64,000 nucleotides of DNA from Alphaproteobacteria bacterium (GTDB taxonomy: Bacteria; Pseudomonadota; Alphaproteobacteria; Micropepsales; Micropepsaceae): assembly GCA_013389115.1 (NCBI GenBank), contig JACADY010000004.1, forward strand, positions 1 through 64,000, in the 5' to 3' direction. The position numbers were made by a program, and so were the translations under genes. The notes below the pieces were generated by a model, which was not told the DNA's origin, did not search any database, and saw only the letters and a program-made list of their open reading frames with translations. Each line of letters opens with the position of its first letter. Position 1 is the stretch's first letter. Shown piece after piece: positions 26,230-35,778 of the stretch.

Positions 26230-26733
26230 ATGGCGCAATACCCCAACGACAATGACGGCAATGCCCTTCTCGCCCTTATCGCGCTTGCAGACGAAAACGC
26301 GACGCGCCAGCTTGGGAGCGTCCTTGCCGCATGCCTGCGACCGCTTGATGTTATCGCCCTTTCCGGCGGACTCGGCGCTGGCAAAACGACGCTGGTGCGC
26401 GCGATCCTCCATGCCCTTGGCCATGCGGGCGAGGTGCCCTCGCCCACCTTCACGCTGGTCCAGCTCTATGACCTTCCCTTGGGCGGCGTCGCCCATGTCG
26501 ATCTTTATCGCATCGCGGATGAAGGCGAGCTTCAGGAGCTGGGCCTCGATGAGCTTTTGCAAACGCATCTCTGCCTCATCGAGTGGCCGGAGCGGGCGGC
26601 AGCGAGCCTCCCTGCTGAGTGCTTGACGATAAGGCTCGCGCCTGGCGAATCTGACCAAGCGCGAGTCGCGCATTTCCTGGGGAATCCTGCTTGGCGGCGG
26701 CGGCTCGCCTCGCTCATTTCTGGAGACGGTTAG
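26230..26733 (+). CDS. tsaE: tRNA threonylcarbamoyladenosine biosynthesis ATPase TsaE
   Basis: The ATPase subunit of the TsaBDE complex that makes t6A37 on tRNAs. It has 167 residues, with the P-loop SGGLGAGKTTLVRAIL, the PSPTFTLVQLYD motif, HVDLYRI, and LIEWPERA near the C terminus. All are family signatures. It is divergent from the ferredoxin reductase and begins a plus-strand run (tsaE-amgK-murU-addB-addA) with gaps of 0-4 bases. Confidence 0.95.
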   Translation: MAQYPNDNDGNALLALIALADENATRQLGSVLAACLRPLDVIALSGGLGAGKTTLVRAILHALGHAGEVPSPTFTLVQLYDLPLGGVAHVDLYRIADEGELQELGLDELLQTHLCLIEWPERAAASLPAECLTIRLAPGESDQARVAHFLGNPAWRRRLASLISGDG

Positions 26734-26736
26734 CGC

Positions 26737-27864
26737 ATGAGCCGCGATCTCTTGATCGACGACTTCCTCGATGATGCGGGCTGGGGCCCGGCGGAGCGGA
26801 TCCCGATGCCGGGCGATGCCTCGAGCCGGCGCTATGTGCGGCTGCGCAAGGGGGGGGAGCGCGCGATCCTGATGAACCAGCCGCCCGGCGCCGAGACCAG
26901 CGCGTGCCCTGAAGACGCGACGCCGGAGGAACGCCACGCCCTTGGCTATAATGCCGTCGCGCGGCTTGCGGGGCCGGATGTGCGGCCCTTCGCGGCCATC
27001 GGCCTGCACTTGCGCGCCTGCGGGTTCTCCGCGCCCGCCATCATCGCCAGCGACTATGCGAACGGGTTCCTGCTCCTGGAAGACCTGGGCGATGATCTTT
27101 ATGCCCGCGCGATCGAGAGGGGCGCGGATTCGCCCCTTCTTTACGCCGCCGCTATCGATGTGCTCAGCAGGCTGCACACGCAAGGGGTGCCCAGCACGCT
27201 TTCGGCGCCCGGCGGGTTCGCAATGCCGCTGCTTGCCTATGATGAAACCGCGCTCATCGCGGAGGCCGAGCTGCTCATCGACTGGTTCTTGCCCGTGGCG
27301 ACGGGCACGGCCGTGCACGCCGATCAGCGGGCCGAGTATCAGGCGCTGTGGCGCCGCGTCCTTGCGCCCGTGCTTCAGGACGAGGCGGTGCTCGTCTTGC
27401 GCGACTATCACGCGGAAAACCTCTTATGGCTGCCCGAGCGGCGGGGCGAGGCACGCGTCGGCCTCATCGATTTCCAGGACGGTCTTGCCGGATCGCGGGC
27501 CTATGACCTCATCTCCCTCACCGAGGATGCGCGGCGCGACGTGCCGCCCGACCTCGCCCGTGCGATGCTGGAGCGCTATGCGCAGTCCGCGCGCGGTCAT
27601 GACCGGCACTTCGATGAGCCGGCGTTCCGCATGGCGGCCGCCGTTCTTGCCGCACAGCGCAACGCCAAGATCATCGGCATCTTCACCCGGCTGTGGAAGC
27701 GTGATGGCAAGCCGCGCTATCCGCTCTATCATCCACGGCTGTGGCGCTATCTTGAGAACGATCTGGCGCATCCCGCGCTCGCGCCGCTCAAAGCCTGGTT
27801 CGACAAAAACATTCCGCCCGACCGGCGCCTCGCCGCCGTTCGGGCCGTTGAGGCCGCGATATGA
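26737..27864 (+). CDS. amgK: AmgK-like anomeric sugar kinase (aminoglycoside phosphotransferase family)
   Basis: A 375-residue APH-fold kinase with DASSRRYVRL near the N terminus, LLLEDLGDDLYAR, the catalytic loop LRDYHAENLLWL and the metal site GLIDFQDGLAGSRAYDLISL. Together with the following MurU it resembles the AmgK-MurU pair. In Pseudomonas this pair recycles N-acetylmuramic acid to UDP-MurNAc and bypasses MurA. It overlaps murU by four bases (27861-27864). Substrate assignment rests on family and neighbour only. Confidence 0.8.
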   Translation: MSRDLLIDDFLDDAGWGPAERIPMPGDASSRRYVRLRKGGERAILMNQPPGAETSACPEDATPEERHALGYNAVARLAGPDVRPFAAIGLHLRACGFSAPAIIASDYANGFLLLEDLGDDLYARAIERGADSPLLYAAAIDVLSRLHTQGVPSTLSAPGGFAMPLLAYDETALIAEAELLIDWFLPVATGTAVHADQRAEYQALWRRVLAPVLQDEAVLVLRDYHAENLLWLPERRGEARVGLIDFQDGLAGSRAYDLISLTEDARRDVPPDLARAMLERYAQSARGHDRHFDEPAFRMAAAVLAAQRNAKIIGIFTRLWKRDGKPRYPLYHPRLWRYLENDLAHPALAPLKAWFDKNIPPDRRLAAVRAVEAAI

Positions 27865-28589
27865 CGATCAGCATCACCCGCGCCATGATCCTTGCCGCCG
27901 GCAAAGGCGTCCGCATGCGGCCCCTGACGAACGACAAGCCCAAGGCGCTCGTTCCCGTCGCCGGCCGGCCGCTGATCGCTCATGCGATCGACCGGCTGAA
28001 ATCGGCCGGGGTCAAGCAGATCGTCGTCAATGTCCATAGCTTCGCCGATCAGCTCATCGGCTTTCTGGAAGGCGTCAAGGATGTCGAGATCATCATCTCG
28101 GATGAGCGCGGGGGTCTGCTCGATACGGGCGGCGCCCTCCTCAAGGCCCTGCCGCATTTCAGGGGCGAACCCTTCTTCACCCATAATTGCGACACGATCT
28201 GGGCGGAGAGCTTTTCCAACTCGCTCGAGCGCATGAAGCAGCGCTGGGATCCGGTGCGCATGGACGGGCTGATGCTGCTTGCGCCCATGGTGCGCGCGCT
28301 CGGCTATGACGGGCGGGGCGATTTCGACATGGGACCCGAGGGCGAGCTGTCGCGCCGGGAAGAACAGCGCGTCGCCCCCTTCGTCTGGATGGGCGTGCAG
28401 ATCGTGCATCCCCGCCTCTTCGAGGAGGCCCCCGGCGGCGCCTTTTCGACCAACGTCCTTTGGGATCGCGCGATCGAAGCCGGGCGGCTCTATGGGCTCA
28501 GGCTCGATGGCACATGGATGCATGTCGGTTCGCCCGACGGGCTTGCCGAAGCCGAAGCCTTCATCCGCACGCTCGACGTCAGGCGGTGA
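27861..28589 (+). CDS. murU: Nucleotidyltransferase, MurU-like (MurNAc-1-P uridylyltransferase)
   Basis: A 242-residue nucleotidyltransferase with the signature LAAGKGVRMRPLTNDKPKAL, followed by VPVAGRPLIAHAIDRL, DERGGLLDTGGALLKALP and the catalytic Asp in HNCDTIW. Its length fits MurU rather than longer GlmU or RmlA enzymes. Translational coupling to amgK supports the cell-wall recycling assignment. Mannose-1-phosphate guanylyltransferase activity is the main alternative. Confidence 0.82.
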   Translation: MTISITRAMILAAGKGVRMRPLTNDKPKALVPVAGRPLIAHAIDRLKSAGVKQIVVNVHSFADQLIGFLEGVKDVEIIISDERGGLLDTGGALLKALPHFRGEPFFTHNCDTIWAESFSNSLERMKQRWDPVRMDGLMLLAPMVRALGYDGRGDFDMGPEGELSRREEQRVAPFVWMGVQIVHPRLFEEAPGGAFSTNVLWDRAIEAGRLYGLRLDGTWMHVGSPDGLAEAEAFIRTLDVRR

Positions 28590-28592
28590 ACC

Positions 28593-31547
28593 ATGGACGC
28601 GGGGCCGCGCGTCTTTTCCATTCCGCCGGGACGGCCATTCCTGCGCGACCTCGCGCGCGGCATTCTTGCCGATATTCCGTGGGCGGATGATCCACTGGCC
28701 CTCGCCAGGGCGACCGTGCTTCTGCCCACGCGGCGGGCTGTGCGGGCCTTCGGTGAGGCGCTTGTAACTGAATCCGGGCGCCCCGCGCTTCTCCTTCCGC
28801 GCATCCTTCCCATCGGCGATGTCGATGAGGAAGAGCTTGCACTTCTCAATGGGGATCAGTGGCCGGATATTCCAGAGGCGATCCCGGCGCTCAAGCGGCA
28901 GATCATCCTGGCGCGGCTCATCATCGAAGCCAATGCGCGCATGGGGCTTGGCACTGTGGAGCCTTCGGCCTGTGCCGCGCTTGCAAGCGAGCTGGCGCGG
29001 CTGCTCGATGAATGTGCGATCGCGGGGGCCGATCTCTCTGCGCTTTCCGGTCTTGCGCCCGAGCGCTTCTCCGAGCATTGGCAGAAGACAATCGTGTTTC
29101 TGCAGATCCTCACCGATCACTGGCCGGCCATTCTTGCCGAAGAAGGGGCGATCGAGCCTGCCCAGCGGCGCGATCTGCTGATGCGCAGGCTCTGTGCGCA
29201 ATGGGCCGCTTCGCCGCCGCCCGGCCCTGTCTATGCCGCCGGTTCGACCGGCAGCATTCCCGCAACGGCCTCGCTGCTCTCCCTTATCGCGCGGCTGCCG
29301 CAGGGGGCGGTGATCCTGCCCGGACTTGATTTCAGCCTCGATGCGCCGGCCTTCGCAGCAACAGGCCCCGAACATCCGCAATTCGGGCTTCGGCATCTGC
29401 TGGCGGCGATGCAGATCGATCGCGCGGATGTGCGGATCTGGCCGGCCGCCAGCGGGCCTGAGCACCAACGCGCGCGCGCGGCGCTGCTGAGCGAAGTGCT
29501 TCGCCCCGCGCCGACGACGGAAGCCTGGCACGCATTCGTGCAGGACAAAAAATCGGACATCGCCCTGGGGCTCGAAGGGCTCTCGCTCATCAATGCGGTC
29601 AGCCCGGCGCATGAAGCGGCCAGCATTGCGCTTGCCATGCGCGAAGCGGTCGAGGACGATGCGCGGACGGCGGCGCTCATCACGCCCGACCGGGCGCTCG
29701 CGCAGCGCGTCGCGGCCGAGCTGGCGCGGTTCGGGATCGCGGTCGATGATTCCGCCGGCCAGCCCCTCTCGGTCACACCCGCCGGGCTCTTCCTCACACA
29801 GATCCTCGACGCTGCCGCGTCCAACCTGCGGCCCGTGCCGCTTCTCGCCGCGCTCAAGCATCCCTTCGCGGCGTGCGGTGCGCGCGCCGCCGATTTCCGC
29901 GACGATGTGCGCATGATCGAGCGCCGGCTGCTGCGCGGAGGCCGGCCCGCGCCGGGGCCACAAGGGCTTCTTGCCGCCGCGGAGGCCGCATCGCTTCCCA
30001 CGCCGTTTCGCCGCACGCTTGAGCGGATCATCGCGGCCTTCGCGCCGCTCCTTGCGATGATGGATGCGGGGCTGCGCGATCTTGCCGTCCTTGCGAGCGC
30101 CCATGCGGCGGCAGCCGAGGCGCTGGCGCGCGACGCCGAGGGCAGTACGGATCATCTGTGGTCGGAGGAAGCGGGGGAGGCCGCGCTCGATCTCCTCAAC
30201 GAACTGATCGCGCTTTCGGGTACCCTCATTCTTCGCGGGGATGAATATGCAAGGCTGTTCCCCGTGCTGGCACGGGCACGGGTGGTGCGGCCGCGGCGCG
30301 GACAGCATCCGCGCGTCGCAATCTGGGGACCGCTCGAGGCGCGGCTGCAGGCGGCGGATCTGCTCATCCTCGGCGGGCTCAACGAAGGGACCTGGCCCCA
30401 GCAGACAGAGGCCGATGCCTGGATCAACCGGCCCATGCGCGTCGCGCTCGGCCTTGACCAGCCGGAGCGGCGAATCGGGCTTGCCGCGCATGATTTCGCG
30501 CAGGCCGCCGCGCAGCCGCATGTCATTCTCTCCCGCGCGCAAAAATCGGAAGGTCAGCCCGCCTCGCCATCGCGCTGGCTCGAGCGGCTCCATGCCATCG
30601 CGCAAGGCGCAGGCACACCGATAGCGCTGGCGCCGCACGCGGCCTATGCAGCGCTCATCGACAATCCACCCCGTGTCGCCGGCGCAAGTCCGCCCGATCC
30701 GAAGCCGCCCGTCGCCACGCGGCCACGCACGCTTTCGGTGACCGAGATCGAAACCTGGGTGCGCGACCCTTACGCGCTCTATGCGCGGCGCATCCTCAAT
30801 CTCAAAGAGCTGGAGGCCATCGACGCGCCGAGCGAGGCGCGCGAACGCGGCACACTCATTCACGCGGCGCTCGAAGAGTTCGTCACGATGCATCCCGGCG
30901 ACTGGCCGCCGGACGCGCTTGCCCAATTGCTGCGGATCGGCGAGCGCCATTTCGCTGAACGGGGGCAAGATTTGCCCGTCCGAGCGCTATGGTGGCCGCG
31001 CTTCGTGCGCGCCGCCGCCTGGTTCATCGAGACACAGGCGCCCATGCGCAAGGACGTGCGTCATTCGTATACGGAGATTTCCGGGCAGATGACGCTGCAC
31101 GGCCTTGCAGGCGCCTTCACGCTCAAGGCCAAGGCGGATCGCATCGATCAATTGAGCGATGGCACGCTTGCTCTTTATGACTACAAGACCGGACAGATTC
31201 CATCCGGCCTTGAGGTGGACAAGGGCTTTTCGCCTCAGCTCACCCTTGAAGGCGCCATCGCGGAGCGCGGCGGTTTTGGCGCGGCGCTTCAGGCCTCCGT
31301 CTCCAAAATCAGCTATCTCAGACTCTCCGGCCTTGACAAAGCGGGCGAAGAAAAGAAGGCGGGCACGGCAGAGCCGCAGGCGGGAATTGCGCGCGCCGTC
31401 GCTGGCCTCACGGCGCTCATCACGCAGTATGACAGCCCGGAGCGCGGCTATCTCTCAAAGCCGCGCGTCAAGTTCCGCGCGCGGACCGAGGTCTATGACC
31501 ACCTTGCACGTTTTGCGGAATGGTCGAGCGTGATGGACGAGGATTAG
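28593..31547 (+). CDS. addB: Double-strand break repair nuclease subunit AddB
   Basis: The inactivated-helicase/nuclease partner of AddA, 984 residues, alphaproteobacterial type. The N terminus VFSIPPGRPFLRDLARGIL and the LLPTRRAVRAF segment stand in place of an active Walker A. ILGGLNEGTWP and SLTEIE-like LSVTEIETWVRDPYALYAR are family motifs. The C-terminal PD-(D/E)XK nuclease shows RGTLIHAALEEF, KADRIDQL and LYDYKTGQ. It works with AddA at DNA ends to prepare recombination. It lies four bases from addA and three from murU. Confidence 0.95.
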   Translation: MDAGPRVFSIPPGRPFLRDLARGILADIPWADDPLALARATVLLPTRRAVRAFGEALVTESGRPALLLPRILPIGDVDEEELALLNGDQWPDIPEAIPALKRQIILARLIIEANARMGLGTVEPSACAALASELARLLDECAIAGADLSALSGLAPERFSEHWQKTIVFLQILTDHWPAILAEEGAIEPAQRRDLLMRRLCAQWAASPPPGPVYAAGSTGSIPATASLLSLIARLPQGAVILPGLDFSLDAPAFAATGPEHPQFGLRHLLAAMQIDRADVRIWPAASGPEHQRARAALLSEVLRPAPTTEAWHAFVQDKKSDIALGLEGLSLINAVSPAHEAASIALAMREAVEDDARTAALITPDRALAQRVAAELARFGIAVDDSAGQPLSVTPAGLFLTQILDAAASNLRPVPLLAALKHPFAACGARAADFRDDVRMIERRLLRGGRPAPGPQGLLAAAEAASLPTPFRRTLERIIAAFAPLLAMMDAGLRDLAVLASAHAAAAEALARDAEGSTDHLWSEEAGEAALDLLNELIALSGTLILRGDEYARLFPVLARARVVRPRRGQHPRVAIWGPLEARLQAADLLILGGLNEGTWPQQTEADAWINRPMRVALGLDQPERRIGLAAHDFAQAAAQPHVILSRAQKSEGQPASPSRWLERLHAIAQGAGTPIALAPHAAYAALIDNPPRVAGASPPDPKPPVATRPRTLSVTEIETWVRDPYALYARRILNLKELEAIDAPSEARERGTLIHAALEEFVTMHPGDWPPDALAQLLRIGERHFAERGQDLPVRALWWPRFVRAAAWFIETQAPMRKDVRHSYTEISGQMTLHGLAGAFTLKAKADRIDQLSDGTLALYDYKTGQIPSGLEVDKGFSPQLTLEGAIAERGGFGAALQASVSKISYLRLSGLDKAGEEKKAGTAEPQAGIARAVAGLTALITQYDSPERGYLSKPRVKFRARTEVYDHLARFAEWSSVMDED

Positions 31548-31551
31548 CGCC

Positions 31552-34500
31552 ATGCGCGAAGACCACCTCGCCAGCGATCCTTCCGCCTCTGCCTGGGTGT
31601 CGGCGAATGCCGGCGCGGGCAAGACCTATCTCCTCACCATGCGCGCCGCGCGGCTGCTGCTTGCGGGGGCACGCCCCGAGCGCATCTTGTGCCTCACCTA
31701 TACGAAGGCGGCGGCGGCGGAAATGACGGCGCGGCTCTCGGCGCTTCTCAGCCAATGGACGCTGATGGACGATGCGGCGCTTAGTGCAAAACTCGCCGAG
31801 ATCAGCGGCGCTGTAAGCGATGGCACGCTGCTGCTGCGGGCGCGGCGGCTCTTTGCTGAGGCGCTCGAAACGCCCGGCGGGCTCAAGATCCAAACCATCC
31901 ATGCGTTTTGCGAGCGCATCCTGCGGCGCTTTCCCCTAGAGGCGCAGATCCCAGCCTCGTTCAGCGTGCTCGATGACCGCAGCGCCCTTCAGATCATGAG
32001 CCAGGCGAGCGATGAGACAATCGCGGCGGCGGCCGAGCTTGGGCTTGGGCATGACCTTGCGCTGCTTGCGCAGACCTACAGCGATGAGGACTTCAAGAAG
32101 GCGGTGCGCAAGATCCTGGAAGACCGCCAGCCGGGGCAGCCCAATCTTGGGCAGGAAGATATCGCGCGCCTCATCGCGAATGGCGATGCCGCCTTTGGTG
32201 TTGTGCCCGGCACGGACGAGACGGCACTGAGGCGGAGGCTTTATGACTTGCCGGCGGATCGAGCCGCGCTCCTGCGGCTGGCGGTGCGAGCCCTGGCGGA
32301 GGGCTCGAAGGAGGATCGGAAACGCGGCGACGCGATTGCCGCCTATCTCGAAGCGCCAGACAACGCCGCCGCGTGCGAAGCGTATAGGCTCGTCTTCCTC
32401 ACCAAGGACAACGAACTGCGGGAGCGCCTCATCACGCAAGCCGCCTTGAAGTCCGATCGGGGTCGGGGTGCGCAGGAAATCCTGCGCGCGGAGCAGGATC
32501 GCGTGAAGGCGTGTGTCGATGCGATCGAAGCGCTGCGCCTTGCCAGGCTCGGCGCTTCGCTCCTGCGCTTTGCCGCCGCCGTGCGGGAGCGCTATGAAGC
32601 GCTCAAGCGCCGGGCGACGGCGCTCGATTTCGATGACCTGGTGCGCCAGGTCGCAAGGCTCTTCTCGCACGCGGAGGCCGCGGCCTGGATACTCTACAAG
32701 CTCGATGGCGGCATCGATCACATCCTCGTCGATGAAGCGCAGGATACGAGCCCGCAGCAATGGGAGGTCGTGCGCGCGCTGGCGGATGAGTTCTATGCGG
32801 GCGAGGCCGCGCGCGAAAGGCTGCGCACTCTCTTTGTCGTCGGCGATGAGAAGCAGTCGATCTTCAGCTTTCAAGGCGCGGATCCCGGCGCCTTCATTGC
32901 CGCGCGAGCGGGGTTCGCCACGCGCGCGACGGCATCGGGCGCGACCTTTCATACGGTGAGCCTCTCGACTTCACGCCGGTCACTGCCCCTCTTGCTTGAG
33001 GCCGTCGACACGGTTTTTGCGGGGCCTGCGGCTCACGGCGTCACCACCATCGAAGGTGCGATCCGGCACGCCGCCCATCGGCACGGTCAACACGCGCTGA
33101 TCGAGATTTGGCCGCTCATCGAGGGGGAAAAGGCCGATGAGGGCGAGGGGTGGGACACGCCATTCGACCGGCTCGATTCCAACAAGCCCGTGGCGCGGCT
33201 TGCCGATGATATCGCGGCCATGATTGCCGGCTGGCTTTCGAGCGGGGAGAGGCTTGCCTCACGCGGCGGCCCCATCACGGCGGGCGACATCCTCATCCTC
33301 GTGCGCAAGCGTGGGCCGCTCGTCGATGAACTGGTGCGCCGCCTCAAGGCGCGCAACGTCCCCGTCGCGGGGGCGGACCGCCTTGCGCTCAACAGCCATA
33401 TCGCGATCCTCGACCTCCTGGCGCTGGGGCGGTTCACGCTGTTTCCCGAAGATGACCTGACGCTCGCCGCGCTCTTGAAGAGCCCCTTGTGCAACATCAC
33501 GGAGGACGCGCTTTTCCACCTCGCCCATGGGCGCCAAGGCTCGTTGTGGAGCGCCCTTCGCGCGGCGAGCGCGGATGCGCGCTTTGCCGGAGCGCATCGG
33601 TTCTTATCGCGCGCCCTTGCGCAAGCCGATTTCGCCACGCCCTTCCAGTTCTATGCGCGCATCCTCAGCTCGGAGGGCGGGCGCACGGCGATGCTTGCGC
33701 AGCTTGGCGCGGAAGCGCGCGACCCTATCGATGAGTTCCTTACCCTTGCCCTCAGTTTCGAGCGCGAGCACGCGCCTTCGATGCAGGCCTTCCTTGCCTG
33801 GTTCGAAGCCGGCGCCGGCATCATCAAGCGCGATCTGGAAAACGCGGGGAATGCGGTGCGCATCATGACCGTGCACGGCGCGAAGGGGCTCGAGGCCGGC
33901 ATCGTCATCATGCCCGATACGACGAGCGTGCCTTCGAATCGCAACGACCCGCCGCTTTTAGCATTTCCCGATCACGGAGAATCGGGAAATACTCGCAAGC
34001 CTTTGCAGGATCGCGCTTCTTTACAGCGAACCGGTACCCACTTCGCCGAGAAGCGCTCTGGCGCCACGCAAACAGGCGCCTTCGTCGTCCGTGCGGGCAA
34101 CCATCCGCTCATCGAGGAGGCAAAGACGCTCAGCAAAGCGCGGGCAATGGCGGAGTATCACCGGCTTCTCTATGTCGCGATGACGCGCGCGCGGGACCGG
34201 CTCTATGTCTGCGGGGCGAAACCGGGGAAGGGCTACGCGGAGGAAGATTGCTGGTACGGCCAGATCAAGACCGTGCTGGCGCCGCGCATGGCGGAGGTTT
34301 CGCGCTTCGATGGCAAAATGACGGTGCTGCGCCTCGAAGCGCCGCAGGAGGCGGCGCCCGATGGCGCGGCCCGGGCGCCGATCGTGCCGCCATCCCCGTC
34401 GCTGCCCGTCTTCGCGCAAGAGCGAGTGCGTCCTGAGCTTGCGCGACGGCCCGCCTCTCCCTCGGAGATTTTCGCCCAACCCCATGGCCGCAGGCTTGCC

Positions 34501-35049
34501 AGCAGTGGCAATGCGGGCGATGCCGCATTGCAGCGCGGGCGGCTTATTCACCGGCTGTTCCAGACCCTGCCCGAGCTTGATCCCGCAATGCGGCGGGCGC
34601 ATGCCGCGCGGTTCTTAGGGCTTGCGCGCCATGCCCTTTCACCTGAGGCGCGTGAGGAAATCCTGAGCGCCGTGTTCGCGGTGCTCGATGACCCAGAGTT
34701 TTCGTTCCTTTTCGGCCCGGGATCGATGGCCGAGGTTCGGGTCGAGGGGGACATCGGGCACAACCGGCCGCTGCCGATCTCCGGGCAGATCGACCGGCTT
34801 TGCGTGCGCAATCACAGCGTCACGATCATCGACTTCAAGACCGATCGCAGCGTTCCGGCGACGGCGGGCGATGTGTCGCGCGCCTATCTGGGGCAAATGG
34901 CGGTCTATGGCGCGGTTTTGCGACAGGTCTATCCGCAGCACGCCCTTCATTGCAGCCTGCTTTTCGTGCAAGGCCCGCGCATTCTGACGCTGCCGCCACC
35001 TTTGCTCGCGGCGATGCTCACAGAATTGGACGGCGGCACAGGGGTTTAG
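31552..35049 (+). CDS. addA: Double-strand break repair helicase-nuclease AddA
   Basis: A UvrD-like helicase with a C-terminal nuclease, 1165 residues. Walker A SANAGAGKTYLLTMRAARLL, CLTYTKAAAAEMTARL, HILVDEAQDTSPQQW, VVGDEKQSIFSFQGADP, the HGAKGLEA motif and YVAMTRARDRLYVCG are intact. The nuclease part has ALQRGRLIHRLF, GQIDRLCV and IIDFKTDRS. Unusually, residues about 803-836 (DNA 33960-34059) are encoded by a dispersed repeat read in frame. This lies in the variable loop between the helicase motifs PDTTSVPSN and YHRLLYVA. The frame is preserved, so the enzyme is probably functional. Confidence 0.95.
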   Translation: MREDHLASDPSASAWVSANAGAGKTYLLTMRAARLLLAGARPERILCLTYTKAAAAEMTARLSALLSQWTLMDDAALSAKLAEISGAVSDGTLLLRARRLFAEALETPGGLKIQTIHAFCERILRRFPLEAQIPASFSVLDDRSALQIMSQASDETIAAAAELGLGHDLALLAQTYSDEDFKKAVRKILEDRQPGQPNLGQEDIARLIANGDAAFGVVPGTDETALRRRLYDLPADRAALLRLAVRALAEGSKEDRKRGDAIAAYLEAPDNAAACEAYRLVFLTKDNELRERLITQAALKSDRGRGAQEILRAEQDRVKACVDAIEALRLARLGASLLRFAAAVRERYEALKRRATALDFDDLVRQVARLFSHAEAAAWILYKLDGGIDHILVDEAQDTSPQQWEVVRALADEFYAGEAARERLRTLFVVGDEKQSIFSFQGADPGAFIAARAGFATRATASGATFHTVSLSTSRRSLPLLLEAVDTVFAGPAAHGVTTIEGAIRHAAHRHGQHALIEIWPLIEGEKADEGEGWDTPFDRLDSNKPVARLADDIAAMIAGWLSSGERLASRGGPITAGDILILVRKRGPLVDELVRRLKARNVPVAGADRLALNSHIAILDLLALGRFTLFPEDDLTLAALLKSPLCNITEDALFHLAHGRQGSLWSALRAASADARFAGAHRFLSRALAQADFATPFQFYARILSSEGGRTAMLAQLGAEARDPIDEFLTLALSFEREHAPSMQAFLAWFEAGAGIIKRDLENAGNAVRIMTVHGAKGLEAGIVIMPDTTSVPSNRNDPPLLAFPDHGESGNTRKPLQDRASLQRTGTHFAEKRSGATQTGAFVVRAGNHPLIEEAKTLSKARAMAEYHRLLYVAMTRARDRLYVCGAKPGKGYAEEDCWYGQIKTVLAPRMAEVSRFDGKMTVLRLEAPQEAAPDGAARAPIVPPSPSLPVFAQERVRPELARRPASPSEIFAQPHGRRLASSGNAGDAALQRGRLIHRLFQTLPELDPAMRRAHAARFLGLARHALSPEAREEILSAVFAVLDDPEFSFLFGPGSMAEVRVEGDIGHNRPLPISGQIDRLCVRNHSVTIIDFKTDRSVPATAGDVSRAYLGQMAVYGAVLRQVYPQHALHCSLLFVQGPRILTLPPPLLAAMLTELDGGTGV
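33960..34059 (+). repeat. Dispersed repeat, CTAG-edge family, copy B, embedded in addA
   Basis: About 100 bases, from AGCATTTCCCGATCACGGAG through CGAACCGGTACCCACTTCGC to GAGAAGCGCTCT, nearly identical to the intergenic copy at 12473-12596. A segment around the CCCGCCTTCGCGGGG palindrome is missing here. It is translated as part of AddA, including PDHGESGN and QRTGTHFAEKRS, with no stop codon. Confidence 0.85.
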
Positions 35050-35060
35050 GTTCACTCTCC

Positions 35061-35089
35061 TTGACGCCTATCGGGGGCGTTCCTACATT
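35061..35089 (+). promoter_or_regulatory. Sigma-70-type promoter candidate for trxA
   Basis: TTGACG (35061-35066) and TACATT (35084-35089) are separated by exactly 17 bases, 71 bases before the trxA start and 12 after the addA stop. It would give trxA its own promoter. Confidence 0.55.
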
Positions 35090-35159
35090 GGTTTGACGCA
35101 AGTATTGGACGTATTGCGCAACGCGCTCACCCGGGCGCCGATGCGCAGAAGAGGACATC

Positions 35160-35480
35160 ATGACCACGTTGAAAACCACCGACGCCTCCTTCTCGAAGGA
35201 CGTTCTTGAATCCAGCGTGCCGGTGCTCGTCGATTTCTGGGCGGAATGGTGCGGCCCGTGCCGCCAGATCGCCCCGGCGCTCGAAGAACTCGCGGGCGAA
35301 TTGTCGGGAAAGGTGCAGGTGGTGAAGCTCAATGTCGATGAGAATCCCGCCATTTCGACCAAGTACATGGTCAAGGGCATTCCGACGCTGATGCTGTTCA
35401 AGGACGGCAAGGTCGCCGCGACGAAAATCGGCGCCATGCCGAAGACCAAGATCAAGGAATGGGTCGAGCAGTCGATCTGA
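35160..35480 (+). CDS. trxA: Thioredoxin 1
   Basis: A 106-residue cytosolic thiol-disulfide reductase with the active site FWAEWCGPCRQIAP and the cis-proline in VKGIPTLMLFKDGK. It has the standard length and no signal peptide. GAGGA precedes the ATG at nine bases. It follows addA, as in rhizobia, probably from its own promoter at 35061-35089. Confidence 0.97.
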   Translation: MTTLKTTDASFSKDVLESSVPVLVDFWAEWCGPCRQIAPALEELAGELSGKVQVVKLNVDENPAISTKYMVKGIPTLMLFKDGKVAATKIGAMPKTKIKEWVEQSI

Positions 35481-35520
35481 AGGCGCGGATTCAGCTCAAC
35501 ACATCACGCGGGCGGCGCCG

Positions 35521-35778
35521 CCATCCCTCACCCTTCGAGGGCGGCGAAGGCGCCGACTCTAGGCATGAGGGCTTTACAGTTTCTCCTCACCCTGAGGCGC
35601 GAGGCGCAGCCCAGCCTCGAAGGGTGAGGCGGAGCGATAAGATGGATGGCCCGGCTCGATGACCGGGCCATGACGGTTCGGGCTTCGCCGTTCGGCTATG
35701 CCTCACCCGTCGCGGCTTGCGAAGGCTCGCACCCCTGGGTGAGGACTTACGCAAAAAAAATCTCGTCCTGAGGCGGCG
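35521..35778. repeat. REP-like repeat cluster between trxA and folC
   Basis: Three CCTCAC/CCTCGTCC-type palindromes lie at about 35528-35572, 35586-35630 and 35701-35745. A variant of the ATGGATGGCCCGG..CCGGGCCATGAC palindrome, with a slightly different loop, lies at 35642-35674. A truncated copy runs to the folC stop. The convergent genes end on either side. No gene is seen. Confidence 0.7.

Noticed and set aside
27747-30968. A very long open frame on the minus strand opposite amgK, murU and addB
   Set aside because: It mirrors the codon structure of three well-supported plus-strand genes in high-GC DNA, has low-complexity Arg/Gly/His-rich sequence and no family motif.
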